A stretch of 64,000 nt of DNA from contig CAIXPL010000019.1 of NCBI GenBank assembly GCA_903921325.1, forward strand, positions 62,001-126,000, read 5' to 3'. The notes beneath the pieces were generated by a model. It searched no databases. It was not told where the DNA came from and was given only the letters and a program-made list of their open reading frames with translations. This DNA is from an uncultured Pseudomonadota bacterium. Lineage in GTDB: Bacteria > Pseudomonadota > Gammaproteobacteria > Burkholderiales > SG8-39. A program made the position numbers and the translations under genes. Below are positions 35,507 through 44,373 of the stretch, piece after piece. How positions within the stretch are numbered: the first letter of the stretch is position 1; the number at the start of each line of letters is the position of its first letter.

Positions 35507-37336
35507 ATGTCGCGCGCCATACGCAATGTTGCAATCATCGCCCACGTCGATCACGGCAAGACTACGCTAGTCGACAAATTGTTGCGTCAGGCAGGCACCT
35601 TTGCTGCCCATGAGCGCATCACCGAACGAGTGATGGACTCTAACGACCTGGAACGCGAACGCGGCATTACGATTCTGGCCAAGAACTGCGCGGTCGACTA
35701 CAACGACGTGCATATCAACATCGTCGACACGCCGGGTCACGCCGATTTTGGTGGCGAAGTCGAACGCGTGCTGGGCATGGTCGATGGCGTCTTGCTGTTG
35801 GTCGATGCGGTCGAAGGTCCGATGCCGCAGACCCGCTTTGTCACCCGCAAGGCCTTGTTGCTCGGACTGCGCCCCATCGTGGTGGTGAACAAGGTCGATC
35901 GCCCCGGCGCGCGCCCCAGTTGGGTGGTAGATAGCACCTTCGAGCTGTTCGACAAGCTCGGTGCCACCGAAGAGCAGCTTGATTTTCCGGTGGTCTATGC
36001 CTCGGCGCTGCAAGGCTGGGCATCGACCCGCGTCGATGAAGTCGGTACATCGCTCACGCCGCTCTTTGACACCATCCTTTCGTATGTTCCGGCGCCGGCT
36101 GACAATGACACCGACAGCCCGTTCCAGTTGCAGATCAGTGCGCTCGATTATTCGAGCTATGTCGGTCGCATCGGCATCGGACGTATCAAGCGCGGTCGCC
36201 TGCGTCCGGCGAGCGAAGTGGCTGTGGTATTTGGCGATGGCCCACCCCGCAAGGAAAGAATCAACCAGGTGCTCGGCTTCCAGGGCCTGGAACGGGTGCA
36301 GGTTGAAGAAGCCCTGGCGGGCGATATCGTACTGATCACCGGCATTGATGATCTGGCCATTGGTGCCACGATCACCGCCCCGGATCACCCCGAAGGTCTG
36401 CCACCGCTCAATGTCGATGAGCCCACGCTCACGATGAACTTCCAGGTGAACACCTCGCCCTTTGCCGGTCGCGAAGGCAAGTTCGTTACCAGCCGTCAGA
36501 TCCGCGCGCGGCTCGAGCGTGAACTGCTCACCAATATGGCGCTGCGCTTCGAGGACACGGGCAACACCGACGTGTTCGTGGTCTCTGGGCGTGGCGAGCT
36601 GCATCTGACCATTCTGATCGAGAACATGCGGCGCGAGGGCTATGAACTGGCCGTCGGTCGGCCGCGCGTGATTCCGCGCACCGTCGATGGCGTGGTCTGT
36701 GAGCCCTATGAGATGCTCACCGCCGATGTTGAGACCCAGCACCAAGGCCCGGTGATGGAAGCGCTCGGTTCACGCCGCGGCGATCTGGTTGACATGGTGC
36801 CCGATGGCCAGGGCCGTGTTCGCCTGGACTATCGCATTCCCGCCCGTGGGTTGATCGGCTTCCAGAACGAATTCATGAATCTGACTCGCGGCACCGGCCT
36901 GATGAGTCATATTTTCGATGAATATGCGCCGCTCAAAGGCGATATCGGTGGCCGCCGCAATGGCGTGCTGATTTCGCAGGACGAAGGCCCGGCAGTGGCT
37001 TATTCGCTGTTCACCTTGCAGGAGCGCGGGCGTCTGTTCGTCTCACCCGGTGAACTGATCTATGAAGGCATGGTGGTGGGCATCCACAGCCGTGACAATG
37101 ATCTGGTGGTCAATCCGATCAAGACCAAGAAGCTCACCAACGTGCGCGCCTCGGGCAAGGAAGAGAACATTCTGTTGACCCCACCGATCAAGCTCACGCT
37201 CGAATATGCGGTGGAATTCATCGATGATGACGAGCTGGTCGAAGTCACACCGCAGACCATCCGCATCCGCAAGCGCTTCCTGAAAGAGCATGAGCGCCGC
37301 CGTGCCGAACGCACGGGCGAACGGGTCGAGGCCTGA
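35507..37336 (+). CDS. typA: Ribosome-associated translational GTPase TypA/BipA
   Basis: GTPase of the EF-G family that acts on the ribosome under stress or cold and in subunit assembly; 609 residues. G1 is [13 protein letters not shown]2 [13 protein letters not shown]3 [15 protein letters not shown] and G4 [12 protein letters not shown]. Domain V and the BipA-specific C-terminal domain are present, with [21 protein letters not shown] 35507 ([20 protein letters not shown]) is the family start; the open frame upstream is not coding. Single-gene unit. Confidence 0.97.
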   Translation: MSRAIRNVAIIAHVDHGKTTLVDKLLRQAGTFAAHERITERVMDSNDLERERGITILAKNCAVDYNDVHINIVDTPGHADFGGEVERVLGMVDGVLLLVDAVEGPMPQTRFVTRKALLLGLRPIVVVNKVDRPGARPSWVVDSTFELFDKLGATEEQLDFPVVYASALQGWASTRVDEVGTSLTPLFDTILSYVPAPADNDTDSPFQLQISALDYSSYVGRIGIGRIKRGRLRPASEVAVVFGDGPPRKERINQVLGFQGLERVQVEEALAGDIVLITGIDDLAIGATITAPDHPEGLPPLNVDEPTLTMNFQVNTSPFAGREGKFVTSRQIRARLERELLTNMALRFEDTGNTDVFVVSGRGELHLTILIENMRREGYELAVGRPRVIPRTVDGVVCEPYEMLTADVETQHQGPVMEALGSRRGDLVDMVPDGQGRVRLDYRIPARGLIGFQNEFMNLTRGTGLMSHIFDEYAPLKGDIGGRRNGVLISQDEGPAVAYSLFTLQERGRLFVSPGELIYEGMVVGIHSRDNDLVVNPIKTKKLTNVRASGKEENILLTPPIKLTLEYAVEFIDDDELVEVTPQTIRIRKRFLKEHERRRAERTGERVEA

Positions 37337-37367
37337 GCGATCAGACCGCGCGCGGCACGGGCGCGAA

Positions 37368-37413
37368 GTGCAGGGGCGGATGCGCGAAGCACAATCTCCG
37401 CCCTCCCCTGCAC
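37368..37413 (+). terminator. Hairpin downstream of typA, possible terminator
   Basis: Left arm GTGCAGGGG-CGGA (37368-37380) pairs with TCCG...CCCCTGCAC (37397-37413) as 9 plus 4 base pairs with a 4-nt bulge. No T-run follows, so it would be a weak intrinsic terminator or a message-end stabiliser. It begins 31 bp after the typA stop. Confidence 0.45.
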
Positions 37414-37463
37414 GACCTTGCCGGTTGTCGACCGGCCGCCGGGTAAATCGTCTTGACGCCGCT

Positions 37464-37991
37464 CTAGCGCCCCATGGAGGTCACTTGGGATACCGGGCTT
37501 GCCTGCACGCCACGTATCTGACCGATCACCACATCGATGTTCGCCGGATAGTCAACCGGCTGGTAGCGCAGTGGGTCCATCATTTCATGCAGGCCGCCGA
37601 CCGTGGCCAGGCGCTCAGGATGCCAGACCTGCTTTTGCGAATAGGCGCGTGTAAATCCGGCTTTTCCAGCGGCCTCGCAACTGATATCGAGGGGCACCTG
37701 CGAACGCGTCAGACTGACCGTGCCGGGCGCGGCAAACGGCCAGACACCGCGGTCGTTGGCGGCGCGGCACAACCCCTCGCTGATGGTGCCACCATCGGCG
37801 TCGAGCAGGCGCACCGCCAAGACCTGGGTCGGCGGCGGCTCGGTCCAGGCACACGCGCTGGCCAACCCCACCAAGGTGGCCATCCCTACTGCGCGCAGTA
37901 GCGGGTGGCCAATCGGCCAGATGCGCCGGGCCGCTTCGAAAAACTGGCGGCCGCGTTCGGCCCGGCACTTGAAGGATCGCAATGATTGCAT
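37464..37991 (-). CDS. Hypothetical lipoprotein
   Basis: Protein of 175 residues that I do not recognise. ATG 37991 has an excellent ribosome site (AGGAGA), which supports it as a real gene. The N-terminus is long and basic, then a hydrophobic stretch ends in a lipobox, LASACAW, near residue 47. Two further Cys (LCRAAN, ISCEAAG) could form a disulfide. The C-terminus is RYQPVDYPANIDVVIGQIRG. It lies alone between typA and the phosphoribosyltransferase gene. Confidence 0.6.
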   Translation of the reverse strand: MQSLRSFKCRAERGRQFFEAARRIWPIGHPLLRAVGMATLVGLASACAWTEPPPTQVLAVRLLDADGGTISEGLCRAANDRGVWPFAAPGTVSLTRSQVPLDISCEAAGKAGFTRAYSQKQVWHPERLATVGGLHEMMDPLRYQPVDYPANIDVVIGQIRGVQASPVSQVTSMGR

Positions 37992-38115
37992 CGAATTTCT
38001 CCTCGCACGTCCGGCCGCGAAGGGCCGTGTCCTGCCTCGGTGCAAACACCTTATGCCGGCCGGGCATGCGATGAGTCGTGGAATTTGAGGCGGAATCCGC
38101 TCCTGTTTGTCGTCT

Positions 38116-38121
38116 TATAAT
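38116..38121 (+). promoter_or_regulatory. Possible -10 element for the nicotinate phosphoribosyltransferase gene
   Basis: A perfect TATAAT lies 31 bp before the ATG at 38153. No acceptable -35 hexamer is found 16-18 bp upstream, so the promoter would need an activator or be fortuitous. It does argue for the 38153 start over an upstream ATG at 38120. Confidence 0.3.
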
Positions 38122-38152
38122 GCGCCGGTCGACCCAGTCACTCAACGAGCCC

Positions 38153-39376
38153 ATGGCCGAATCCGCAGATAAGGCGTCGCACCGCCAGTCCGATTACATC
38201 CGCGCCCGGACTGACAAGTATTTCAGCAAGTCACGCGAGATCGTCGAGCGTTTCGGCGACAAGACCGTGACCTATGGCGTATTCATGCGCCGGCGCGTGA
38301 TATGTGCCATCGAACCGGCACTCGAAATATTGCGGCAGAACTACTCAAGCGAGACCACGCCGCTGGTGATCACGCGGCAGTTTGAAGAAGGCGCCGTGGT
38401 GCCCGACCAGAAGCCGATGTTTCTCTACACCGGCTCGCTCGCGGCATTGCTTGAACTTGAAACCTTGATACTGCAACGCGTTGGCATCGCCTGCATCTCG
38501 GCCTACAACACGTACAAGATGGCCCTGAATCTGCCCAAAGTATCCTTCATCGACATGCACGCACGGCACGCTTCGGGCGATGACATGACGCGCCTGGCCG
38601 CCTATGGTGCATCGATTGGCAGTCGCATGGCCAAACTGAACGGAGCGATCGGTTTCGTCGGCACATCGATCGACCTCACGGCGCCCTTTTATGGGCAAAC
38701 CCACGGCCTGGGCACCATGCCGCATGCACTGATCGGCTACGCGGGTTCGACCTTGCGCGCAGCGCAAATGTATATGGACACTCATCCACAGGACAATCTG
38801 ACCGTGCTGGTGGACTACTACGGGCGCGAATACACCGATTCGCTGACAGTCTGCCGCTGGTGGTTCGGGGAGTACTGCAAAAGCAGCCAGGCGGCGAGTG
38901 AGCGCACTTTGTCGATCCGCATGGACACTCACGGTGATCGGTTTGCCGAAGATCTCAACTACGAATCCTCGGTGGAGATCATTGCGCGCTGGCTGCATGT
39001 GGACAATGAATATGAAGCAGTGCGCATGGTGATGGGCGAAGAAGCCTTTGATGCCGACACCATGAATGTGGTGAAGGATCGCGTCCGGCGGGTGCTGTTT
39101 GGTACCGGGGTGTCAGTTGCCGCGATCGTGCGCTTGCGCCAAACGCTGGATGCCGCCGGATTCGCTGGCGCGCGCATCGTCGGATCTTCGGGATTCAATC
39201 TGTTCAAATGCAAGATGTTCGGTAATGCGCGGGCACCGCTCGATGTGGTCGGTACCGGCTCATTCATACCGGAGGCCTACGGCGAGACCTACGCCACGGC
39301 CGACATCTTCATGTACGACGGTCAATTTGGAATCAAACTCGGGCGCGAGCGCATTTTTCAAACGGTACGCCCCTGA
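38153..39376 (+). CDS. Nicotinate phosphoribosyltransferase-like protein
   Basis: Enzyme of the nicotinate/nicotinamide phosphoribosyltransferase group, 407 residues, which makes the pyridine mononucleotide from PRPP in NAD salvage. Evidence: the N-terminal DYIRARTDKYF, the GTMPHALIGYAG segment carrying the His expected to be phosphorylated, DYYGREYTDSL, MDTHGDR and the phosphate loop region IVGSSGFNLFKC. It is divergent enough from PncB that nicotinamide as substrate is possible. It stands alone, followed 108 bp later by the MetE-core gene. Confidence 0.82.
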   Translation: MAESADKASHRQSDYIRARTDKYFSKSREIVERFGDKTVTYGVFMRRRVICAIEPALEILRQNYSSETTPLVITRQFEEGAVVPDQKPMFLYTGSLAALLELETLILQRVGIACISAYNTYKMALNLPKVSFIDMHARHASGDDMTRLAAYGASIGSRMAKLNGAIGFVGTSIDLTAPFYGQTHGLGTMPHALIGYAGSTLRAAQMYMDTHPQDNLTVLVDYYGREYTDSLTVCRWWFGEYCKSSQAASERTLSIRMDTHGDRFAEDLNYESSVEIIARWLHVDNEYEAVRMVMGEEAFDADTMNVVKDRVRRVLFGTGVSVAAIVRLRQTLDAAGFAGARIVGSSGFNLFKCKMFGNARAPLDVVGTGSFIPEAYGETYATADIFMYDGQFGIKLGRERIFQTVRP

Positions 39377-39484
39377 AGCAGCCCGTGCCCCGGCGCTTCC
39401 TGCCACTTCAGGACATTTTCACAACGCGATTGGTGCAACGAGCGGCCGCGCTCAGCGCACCAGACGACGCACATCGGAGACAGC

Positions 39485-40516
39485 ATGCTGTTGCCAACCA
39501 CCCTCGTGGGCAGTTATCCACAACCTGACTGGCTGATTGACCGCGCCCGGCTGGCGGCGCGGTTTCCACCTCGTGTCCGGGCGCGCGAACTGTGGCGCAT
39601 CGACGAGCCCTACCTGGCCGAGGCAATGAACGATGCGACTCTGATCGCCATCCGCGCCCAGGAGCAGGCCGGCATCGACATCATCACCGATGGCGAGATA
39701 CGCCGTGAGAGCTATTCCAACCGCTTTGCCACCGCGCTCGAAGGCGTCGATATCGACAATCCGGGCACCGCACTTGATCGCTCGGGCCACCCCAATCCGG
39801 TACCGCGAGTCGTTGGCAAGATTCGGCGCAAACACCCGGTAGAGGTTGAAGATCTGCTGTTCTTGAAGCGCAATACGAATAGAACCGTCAAGATCACGGT
39901 GCCTGGCCCGTTCACCATGGCCCAGCAGGCCCAGATTGATCACTACGGCGGCAGTCGTGAAGCCGCAGCGATGGACTACGCACAGGCCGTGAACGAAGAG
40001 ATCCGCGACCTGTTTGCCGCCGGTGCCGATATCGTTCAGATTGATGAGCCCTATTTGCAGGCACGCCCTGAAGAAGCGCGCGCCTGGGGCCTGCGTGCGC
40101 TCAATCAGGCGCTGGAGGGCATCACCGGCACGACGGCTGTGCATATCTGCTTTGGCTATGCCGCGGTGATTCACGTGCGCCCCAGCGGTTATTCATTCCT
40201 GGGTGAAATGGCGGGATGCCGCTGCCAGCAGGTTTCGATCGAAACCGCGCAGTCCTCGCTCGATACCGCCGTGCTCGAGGCCCTGCCTGACAAGAAGATC
40301 ATTCTTGGTGTGATTGATTTGAGTGACATGGCCATCGAATCACCCGAGACAGTGGCCGCACGCATTCGCCGCGCGCTTGCCCATGCACCGGCCGAGAACA
40401 TCATCGTCGCGCCCGATTGCGGTATGAAGTACCTGCCGCGAGAGATCGCCTATGCCAAGCTGGTTGCGATGGTCGAAGGCGCCCGCATCGTGCGCGCCGA
40501 GCTCAAACCCGCCTGA
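39485..40516 (+). CDS. MetE C-terminal-domain-like (UROD/MetE superfamily) methyltransferase
   Basis: Protein of 343 residues corresponding only to the catalytic half of cobalamin-independent methionine synthase. All four zinc ligands are kept: H220 and C222 (AVHICFG), E253 (VSIETAQ) and C312 (APDCGMKYL). The substrate-binding N-terminal domain of true MetE is absent. Such core proteins use alternative methyl donors or act as thiol alkyl-transferases; some serve coenzyme-M chemistry. The start is ATG 39485 (MLLPTTLVGSYPQPDWL). The esterase gene follows after 4 bp. Confidence 0.87.
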   Translation: MLLPTTLVGSYPQPDWLIDRARLAARFPPRVRARELWRIDEPYLAEAMNDATLIAIRAQEQAGIDIITDGEIRRESYSNRFATALEGVDIDNPGTALDRSGHPNPVPRVVGKIRRKHPVEVEDLLFLKRNTNRTVKITVPGPFTMAQQAQIDHYGGSREAAAMDYAQAVNEEIRDLFAAGADIVQIDEPYLQARPEEARAWGLRALNQALEGITGTTAVHICFGYAAVIHVRPSGYSFLGEMAGCRCQQVSIETAQSSLDTAVLEALPDKKIILGVIDLSDMAIESPETVAARIRRALAHAPAENIIVAPDCGMKYLPREIAYAKLVAMVEGARIVRAELKPA

Positions 40517-40520
40517 GACG

Positions 40521-41654
40521 ATGTCGCCATTGGCGCCCGTGCGCGCAGCCGGCCTTGTCATGCGCGCAGCCGGCCACATCGTGCGCGATGCAGGTGTTGT
40601 CGTGCGCACGGCAGGACTTGTACTGGGCGCGATCGGCCTGCTGGCGGCCTGCGTCGCCCCACCCGTCGAATTGCAAAGCCGTAACCCGGCAACGTCAGTC
40701 GCACCGGCGCCAGCGCCAGTCGCCGCAACCACAGAGGGCAGCGTCGCATCCAGCGCCGCGCCCCCCACTGCGCCCGGGCGCCCGGCGGCGCCATCGAGTG
40801 CCCCGACAGTCTTTCCCGCACTCCCGGCCGGTGATTCAACGAATTATCTCGTTCTGCCCGACATGCGCCGCAGCTATACGCTGCATCTACCCACCGGCTA
40901 TGACCCAGCCAAGGCCTATCCTCTGCTCATCGTGCTGCATGGGCGCGGCGGGTCGGGGGCCGGTGCCCGCCAGTGGGGATTCAATCAAAGCGCCGATCAG
41001 CGCGGCTGGGTCGTGATCTATCCCGAGGCGCTTGCCCCCGATCGCTCGTGGTCCACCAGTCTGGGTGCAACATCGAGCACCGCCCATGATGTGGCCTACA
41101 TCGCGGCGCTCATGAAAGATGTCCGCGAGCGGATTCATCTGGACCCGGAGCGCATCAATGCGGTTGGTTACTCTACGGGCGGGAGTTTTGCTGCCCATCT
41201 CGCCGGCGCCTTGCGCACGACATCGATTGCTGCGGTGGTCGTGGTAGCGGGCAATATCGCCACACGTGATTCGAGCGGTGAACTGGTGAGTGTGCGCTTG
41301 CCGACACACCCGGTTGCTGCGCTGTTTCTGCATGGTCGACTGGACAAGGCGGCGCCGTTTGAAGGGGGTGTGAGCACGCTGCTCGGTGGCGCCCGCGCAA
41401 TCCCGGTCTACGACGGTGCCCGGCTGTGGGCGACATCGGTGGGCTGCGATCCGGACCCGGCGCTGGTACGGGTTGGCACCATCGATCAGCGCCGGTTCGT
41501 CAACTGCAAGGGTGGTGTGCGGGTGGAGATGGAAAGCCATTCTGGTGGCCACGAGTGGCAGCGCAGCCTCTTGTTTGATCCGCGTCGTCCCACCCAGACG
41601 ATCGATCACATCATGGATTTTTTGACCCATAGCAGGGTCGCGACCACGAACTAG
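40521..41654 (+). CDS. Lipoprotein esterase of the PHB-depolymerase/LpqC type
   Basis: Alpha/beta hydrolase of 377 residues. The oxyanion region is LLIVLHGRGGSGAGAR, the nucleophile elbow GYSTGGSFAAHLAG (Ser), with probable Asp in LHGRLDKAAPFEGG and His in HSGGHEWQRS. Lipobox GLLAACVAPP gives a membrane anchor, followed by a Pro/Ala/Ser linker of about 70 residues. The n-region is built of seven-residue repeats from 21-bp tandem DNA. Likely substrates are esters such as feruloyl or short polyester chains. It is coupled to the MetE-core gene (4-bp gap). Confidence 0.83.
   Translation: MSPLAPVRAAGLVMRAAGHIVRDAGVVVRTAGLVLGAIGLLAACVAPPVELQSRNPATSVAPAPAPVAATTEGSVASSAAPPTAPGRPAAPSSAPTVFPALPAGDSTNYLVLPDMRRSYTLHLPTGYDPAKAYPLLIVLHGRGGSGAGARQWGFNQSADQRGWVVIYPEALAPDRSWSTSLGATSSTAHDVAYIAALMKDVRERIHLDPERINAVGYSTGGSFAAHLAGALRTTSIAAVVVVAGNIATRDSSGELVSVRLPTHPVAALFLHGRLDKAAPFEGGVSTLLGGARAIPVYDGARLWATSVGCDPDPALVRVGTIDQRRFVNCKGGVRVEMESHSGGHEWQRSLLFDPRRPTQTIDHIMDFLTHSRVATTN
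40539..40622 (+). repeat. 21-bp tandem repeat encoding the lipoprotein signal region
   Basis: Four contiguous 21-bp units at 40539, 40560, 40581 and 40602 begin GTGCGCGCAGCCGG or close variants. They encode VRAAGLV, MRAAGHI, VRDAGVV and VRTAGLV, ahead of the hydrophobic core and lipobox. The first two units differ at only a few bases. Confidence 0.85.
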
Positions 41655-41810
41655 CCGGTGCGTTCGCGCGGTGCGTTCGCGCGGTGCGGAACCGCAGGCG
41701 TCCGCGATGGCGTCTGAATGGCAATTAGCCCGCGTGGGCGCGTCGTGCGGAACAGCAGACGCCCGCTAGCGCATCTGAGTGGCGCTAGCCCGAGTGGCCG
41801 CGCAGCGCGG
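41651..41810. repeat. About 61-bp tandem repeat spanning esterase and C-S lyase 3' ends
   Basis: Copies start at the TAGCC motif: 41651 (contains the esterase stop), 41725 (spacer) and 41785 (contains the C-S lyase stop on the other strand). Copy 1 has an inner 13-bp doubling (GGTGCGTTCGCGC at 41657 and 41670); without it copies 1 and 2 agree at about 43 of 60 positions. Copy 3 matches over about 25 bp. The palindrome CTAG supplies a stop codon on both strands. Confidence 0.75.
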
Positions 41811-42966
41811 CGAAGCCCTGCACCATGTCGGCGATCAGATCGTCAACGGCATCCAGGCCGGCATGAATTCTAAAAACCGGTCCGGCCGGTTGCCATGCGG
41901 TCGCTGTGCGGCTGCGCGCAACTTCAGTCGGCAAGATCAGGCTCTCGAAGCCGCCCCATGAGGCACCCAGACCAAACAACGCCAGGGCATCGAACAGCGC
42001 CTCCATTGCCGGCTGACTCACGCTCGCCTTCAGGCACACACCGAACAAGCCGGTCGCGCCAAGAAAATCACGACGCCACAGGGCATGCCCCGCATCACCG
42101 GGCAAGGCCGGATGCATCACGCGCTCGACTTCGGGTTGCTCTTGCAGCCATTGGGCGAGGCGAACGCCGCTTGCCCAGTGCACCGGCAGTCGAACCGCCA
42201 TGGAGCGCAATCCGCGCAGCGCAAGATAGACATCATCAGGCGCCGCACTGAAGCCCACTTGCCGGTAGGTATCGCGAAGGCGTGCCCATGTCTCGCGTGT
42301 GGTGGTGACCACACCCATCATGGCATCGGAGTGGCCCACGATGTACTTGGTTGCCGCATGCACCGATACGTCGACACCGTGCGCAATTGCCTTGTAGTAG
42401 AGCGGCGTGCCCCAGGTGTTATCACTGATCACGATGACATCATGGCGATGGGCCGCTGCCGCAATCGCCGGCACATCGGCCACCTCGAAGGTGTGGGAAC
42501 CCGGCGATTCAAGATAGACGACCCGGGTGCGCGGCTCGATCAGCGCATCGATGCCTGCACCAAGTGCGGGATCAAAATAGCTCACCGACACCCCATAGCG
42601 CATGAGAAAGGTATCGGCAAAATGTCGTGTCGGACCATACACGTTATCTGCAATCAGGACGTGGTCGCCGGCGCGCAGATAGGCCATCAACGCGCCGCTG
42701 CAGGCCGCCAGCCCGGAGGGATAGGCCAGGGTGCGGTAGCCACCTTCGAGCTCGGCAATAGCCTCCTCAAAGGCGTGTGTGGTTGGCGTGCCATAGCGCC
42801 CGTAATAGGTGCCGACCTCATCTTTGGCACGCCGCGCGTTCTGCGCCTTCCAGTCGGCCACACTGCCGGCCAGGATGGTCGAAGCATGGTAGACCGGCGG
42901 ATTCACCGCGCCGTGCTGCTCCTCGGGATGGCGGCCTGCGTGCAGGATGCGCGTCGTGTCTTTCAT
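41785..42966 (-). CDS. metC: PLP-dependent C-S lyase (cystathionine beta-lyase type)
   Basis: Cys/Met-metabolism PLP enzyme of 393 residues. Family marks are VNPPVYHASTILAGSV, YGRYGTPTTHAFEEAIAELEGG, YLESPGSHTFEVADVPAIA and the PLP lysine in HAATKYIVGHSDAMMG. It should cleave cystathionine or related thioethers to thiol, pyruvate and ammonia; annotation as MetC is by overall similarity and other C-S lyases are possible. ATG 42966 lies 4 bp after the MFS stop, so the two form an operon. Its end faces the esterase across a duplicated spacer. Confidence 0.88.
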   Translation of the reverse strand: MKDTTRILHAGRHPEEQHGAVNPPVYHASTILAGSVADWKAQNARRAKDEVGTYYGRYGTPTTHAFEEAIAELEGGYRTLAYPSGLAACSGALMAYLRAGDHVLIADNVYGPTRHFADTFLMRYGVSVSYFDPALGAGIDALIEPRTRVVYLESPGSHTFEVADVPAIAAAAHRHDVIVISDNTWGTPLYYKAIAHGVDVSVHAATKYIVGHSDAMMGVVTTTRETWARLRDTYRQVGFSAAPDDVYLALRGLRSMAVRLPVHWASGVRLAQWLQEQPEVERVMHPALPGDAGHALWRRDFLGATGLFGVCLKASVSQPAMEALFDALALFGLGASWGGFESLILPTEVARSRTATAWQPAGPVFRIHAGLDAVDDLIADMVQGFAALRGHSG

Positions 42967-42970
42967 GGCC

Positions 42971-44182
42971 TTACGCACTCACTGCCGGGCGCAAGGGTTG
43001 ATCGCGCATCGGCGCTGACATGAGAGCGGCCACAATGGCCAGTGCGATCATTACCCACCAGGCCGCGTCGTAGGAGCCCGAGCGGTCGTAGATGAAGCCC
43101 CCCAACCACGAACCGACAAATCCACCGACTTGATGGGCACCAAAGACAATGCCGTAGAGCATCGAAAAATGGCGTGGGCCGAACACCTGCGCCACGATGC
43201 CGCTGGTGGGCGCAGCCGTCGACAAATAGAGAATGCCCATGATGGCAGCAAAGCTGCAGGCAAGCAGCGGGGTGATCGGCAGGAACAGCATGGGGAGAAA
43301 TAGCAAGGCACGCAAACCGTAGATGAGAGCCAGCAGATAGCGGTGACGCATCCGCGTGCCCAGCCAGCCAGAGGCGAAAGACCCGAAAATATTGAATAAC
43401 CCAATCAACGCGAGAGCGAGAGCAGCCACGTTGCCCGAAATACCATGGTCAGTGAGAAACGGACTCAAATGAAAACTGACAAAGCTCACATGCACGCCAC
43501 AAACAAAGAACGCGGCGGTGAGCAGCCAGAAGCCCGAATGCCCGGCGGCCTCGGCGAGTGCTGAGCGAAGCGTCATCGGTGCCCCGGGGGCCGCTGTGGA
43601 GGTGCGCTGTTCGCCGCGCATGCCAAGGCTGAGCAAAAACACCAGTCCAAGCAATAGCGCAAGCAACTCGCTTGCCCCGCGCCAGTCCCAGTGCGAGAGC
43701 ATGAATTGCGCAATCGGCACCATCAGGAACTGTCCGAACGATCCACCCGCCATCACCAGACCGAAGGCAAAGCTGCGCCGGTCGGCGGGCACACTGCGTG
43801 CCACCGCCCCCATCACAACGCCCACGCCCACTGCGGTCGTGCCAATGCCTACCAGCAACCCGAAAGTGAGATGCAGGCCCAGTGGACCGGTGGCAAACGC
43901 ACCCAGCGCAAGACCGGTGACGATGAACACATTGCCAATCAGCAGGATGCGCAGCACCCCAAATCGATCAGCAAGGGCACCAAAAAGCGGCGCACCGATC
44001 CCGTTCAACAAGGTCTGCAGCGCCAGCGAGAAACTGAATGTCTCACGGCCCAATCCGAGCTCGAGGCTCAGTGGCTTCATGAACAGACCAAAGGCCGGGC
44101 GCATGCCCAGTGAGAGCGTCACGATGCCCGCCCCACAGGCAATGATCATGATCATGTTGCGGGTGAACCCGGTCGATTTCAT
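42971..44182 (-). CDS. MFS transporter
   Basis: Major facilitator of 403 residues with 12 hydrophobic segments; features include GVVMGAVARSVPADRRSFAFGLVMAGGSFGQ and the ADRFGVLRILL loop typical of motif A. It resembles the oxalate:formate antiporter/monocarboxylate branch. It is co-transcribed with the C-S lyase and may export or import a sulfur amino-acid derivative, which is inference. The ATG has GAAGG 8 bp upstream. Confidence 0.87.
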   Translation of the reverse strand: MKSTGFTRNMIMIIACGAGIVTLSLGMRPAFGLFMKPLSLELGLGRETFSFSLALQTLLNGIGAPLFGALADRFGVLRILLIGNVFIVTGLALGAFATGPLGLHLTFGLLVGIGTTAVGVGVVMGAVARSVPADRRSFAFGLVMAGGSFGQFLMVPIAQFMLSHWDWRGASELLALLLGLVFLLSLGMRGEQRTSTAAPGAPMTLRSALAEAAGHSGFWLLTAAFFVCGVHVSFVSFHLSPFLTDHGISGNVAALALALIGLFNIFGSFASGWLGTRMRHRYLLALIYGLRALLFLPMLFLPITPLLACSFAAIMGILYLSTAAPTSGIVAQVFGPRHFSMLYGIVFGAHQVGGFVGSWLGGFIYDRSGSYDAAWWVMIALAIVAALMSAPMRDQPLRPAVSA

Positions 44183-44223
44183 TGGCGACCTTCAGGGGCC
44201 AGACCAAACGCGCACAGGTTCAC

Positions 44224-44322
44224 CAGCGACCTCGATTGAATGGGCAAACTGAGTGCAGACTCATCAGCGACCTCGATTGAATGGGCAATCTGAGTGCAGA
44301 CTCATCAGCCACCTCGATTGAA
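44224..44322. repeat. 41-bp tandem repeat, two and a half copies, upstream of the MFS gene
   Basis: Units at 44224-44264 and 44265-44305 are identical except for one base; a third, 44306-44322, covers the first 17 bp with one change. Each unit includes CGACCTCGATTGAATGGGC. The array lies between the SnoaL gene and the MFS gene in the MFS leader or promoter region, outside any trusted coding frame. Confidence 0.9.
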
Positions 44323-44373
44323 CAGGTTGATCGCGCACAGCTTCCCGAACCGCTTCGGCGGGGCGAACCAAAC

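Noticed and set aside
35325-35534. Minus-strand 69-codon frame upstream of typA
   Set aside because: It overlaps the typA start and leader and has no protein-like features.
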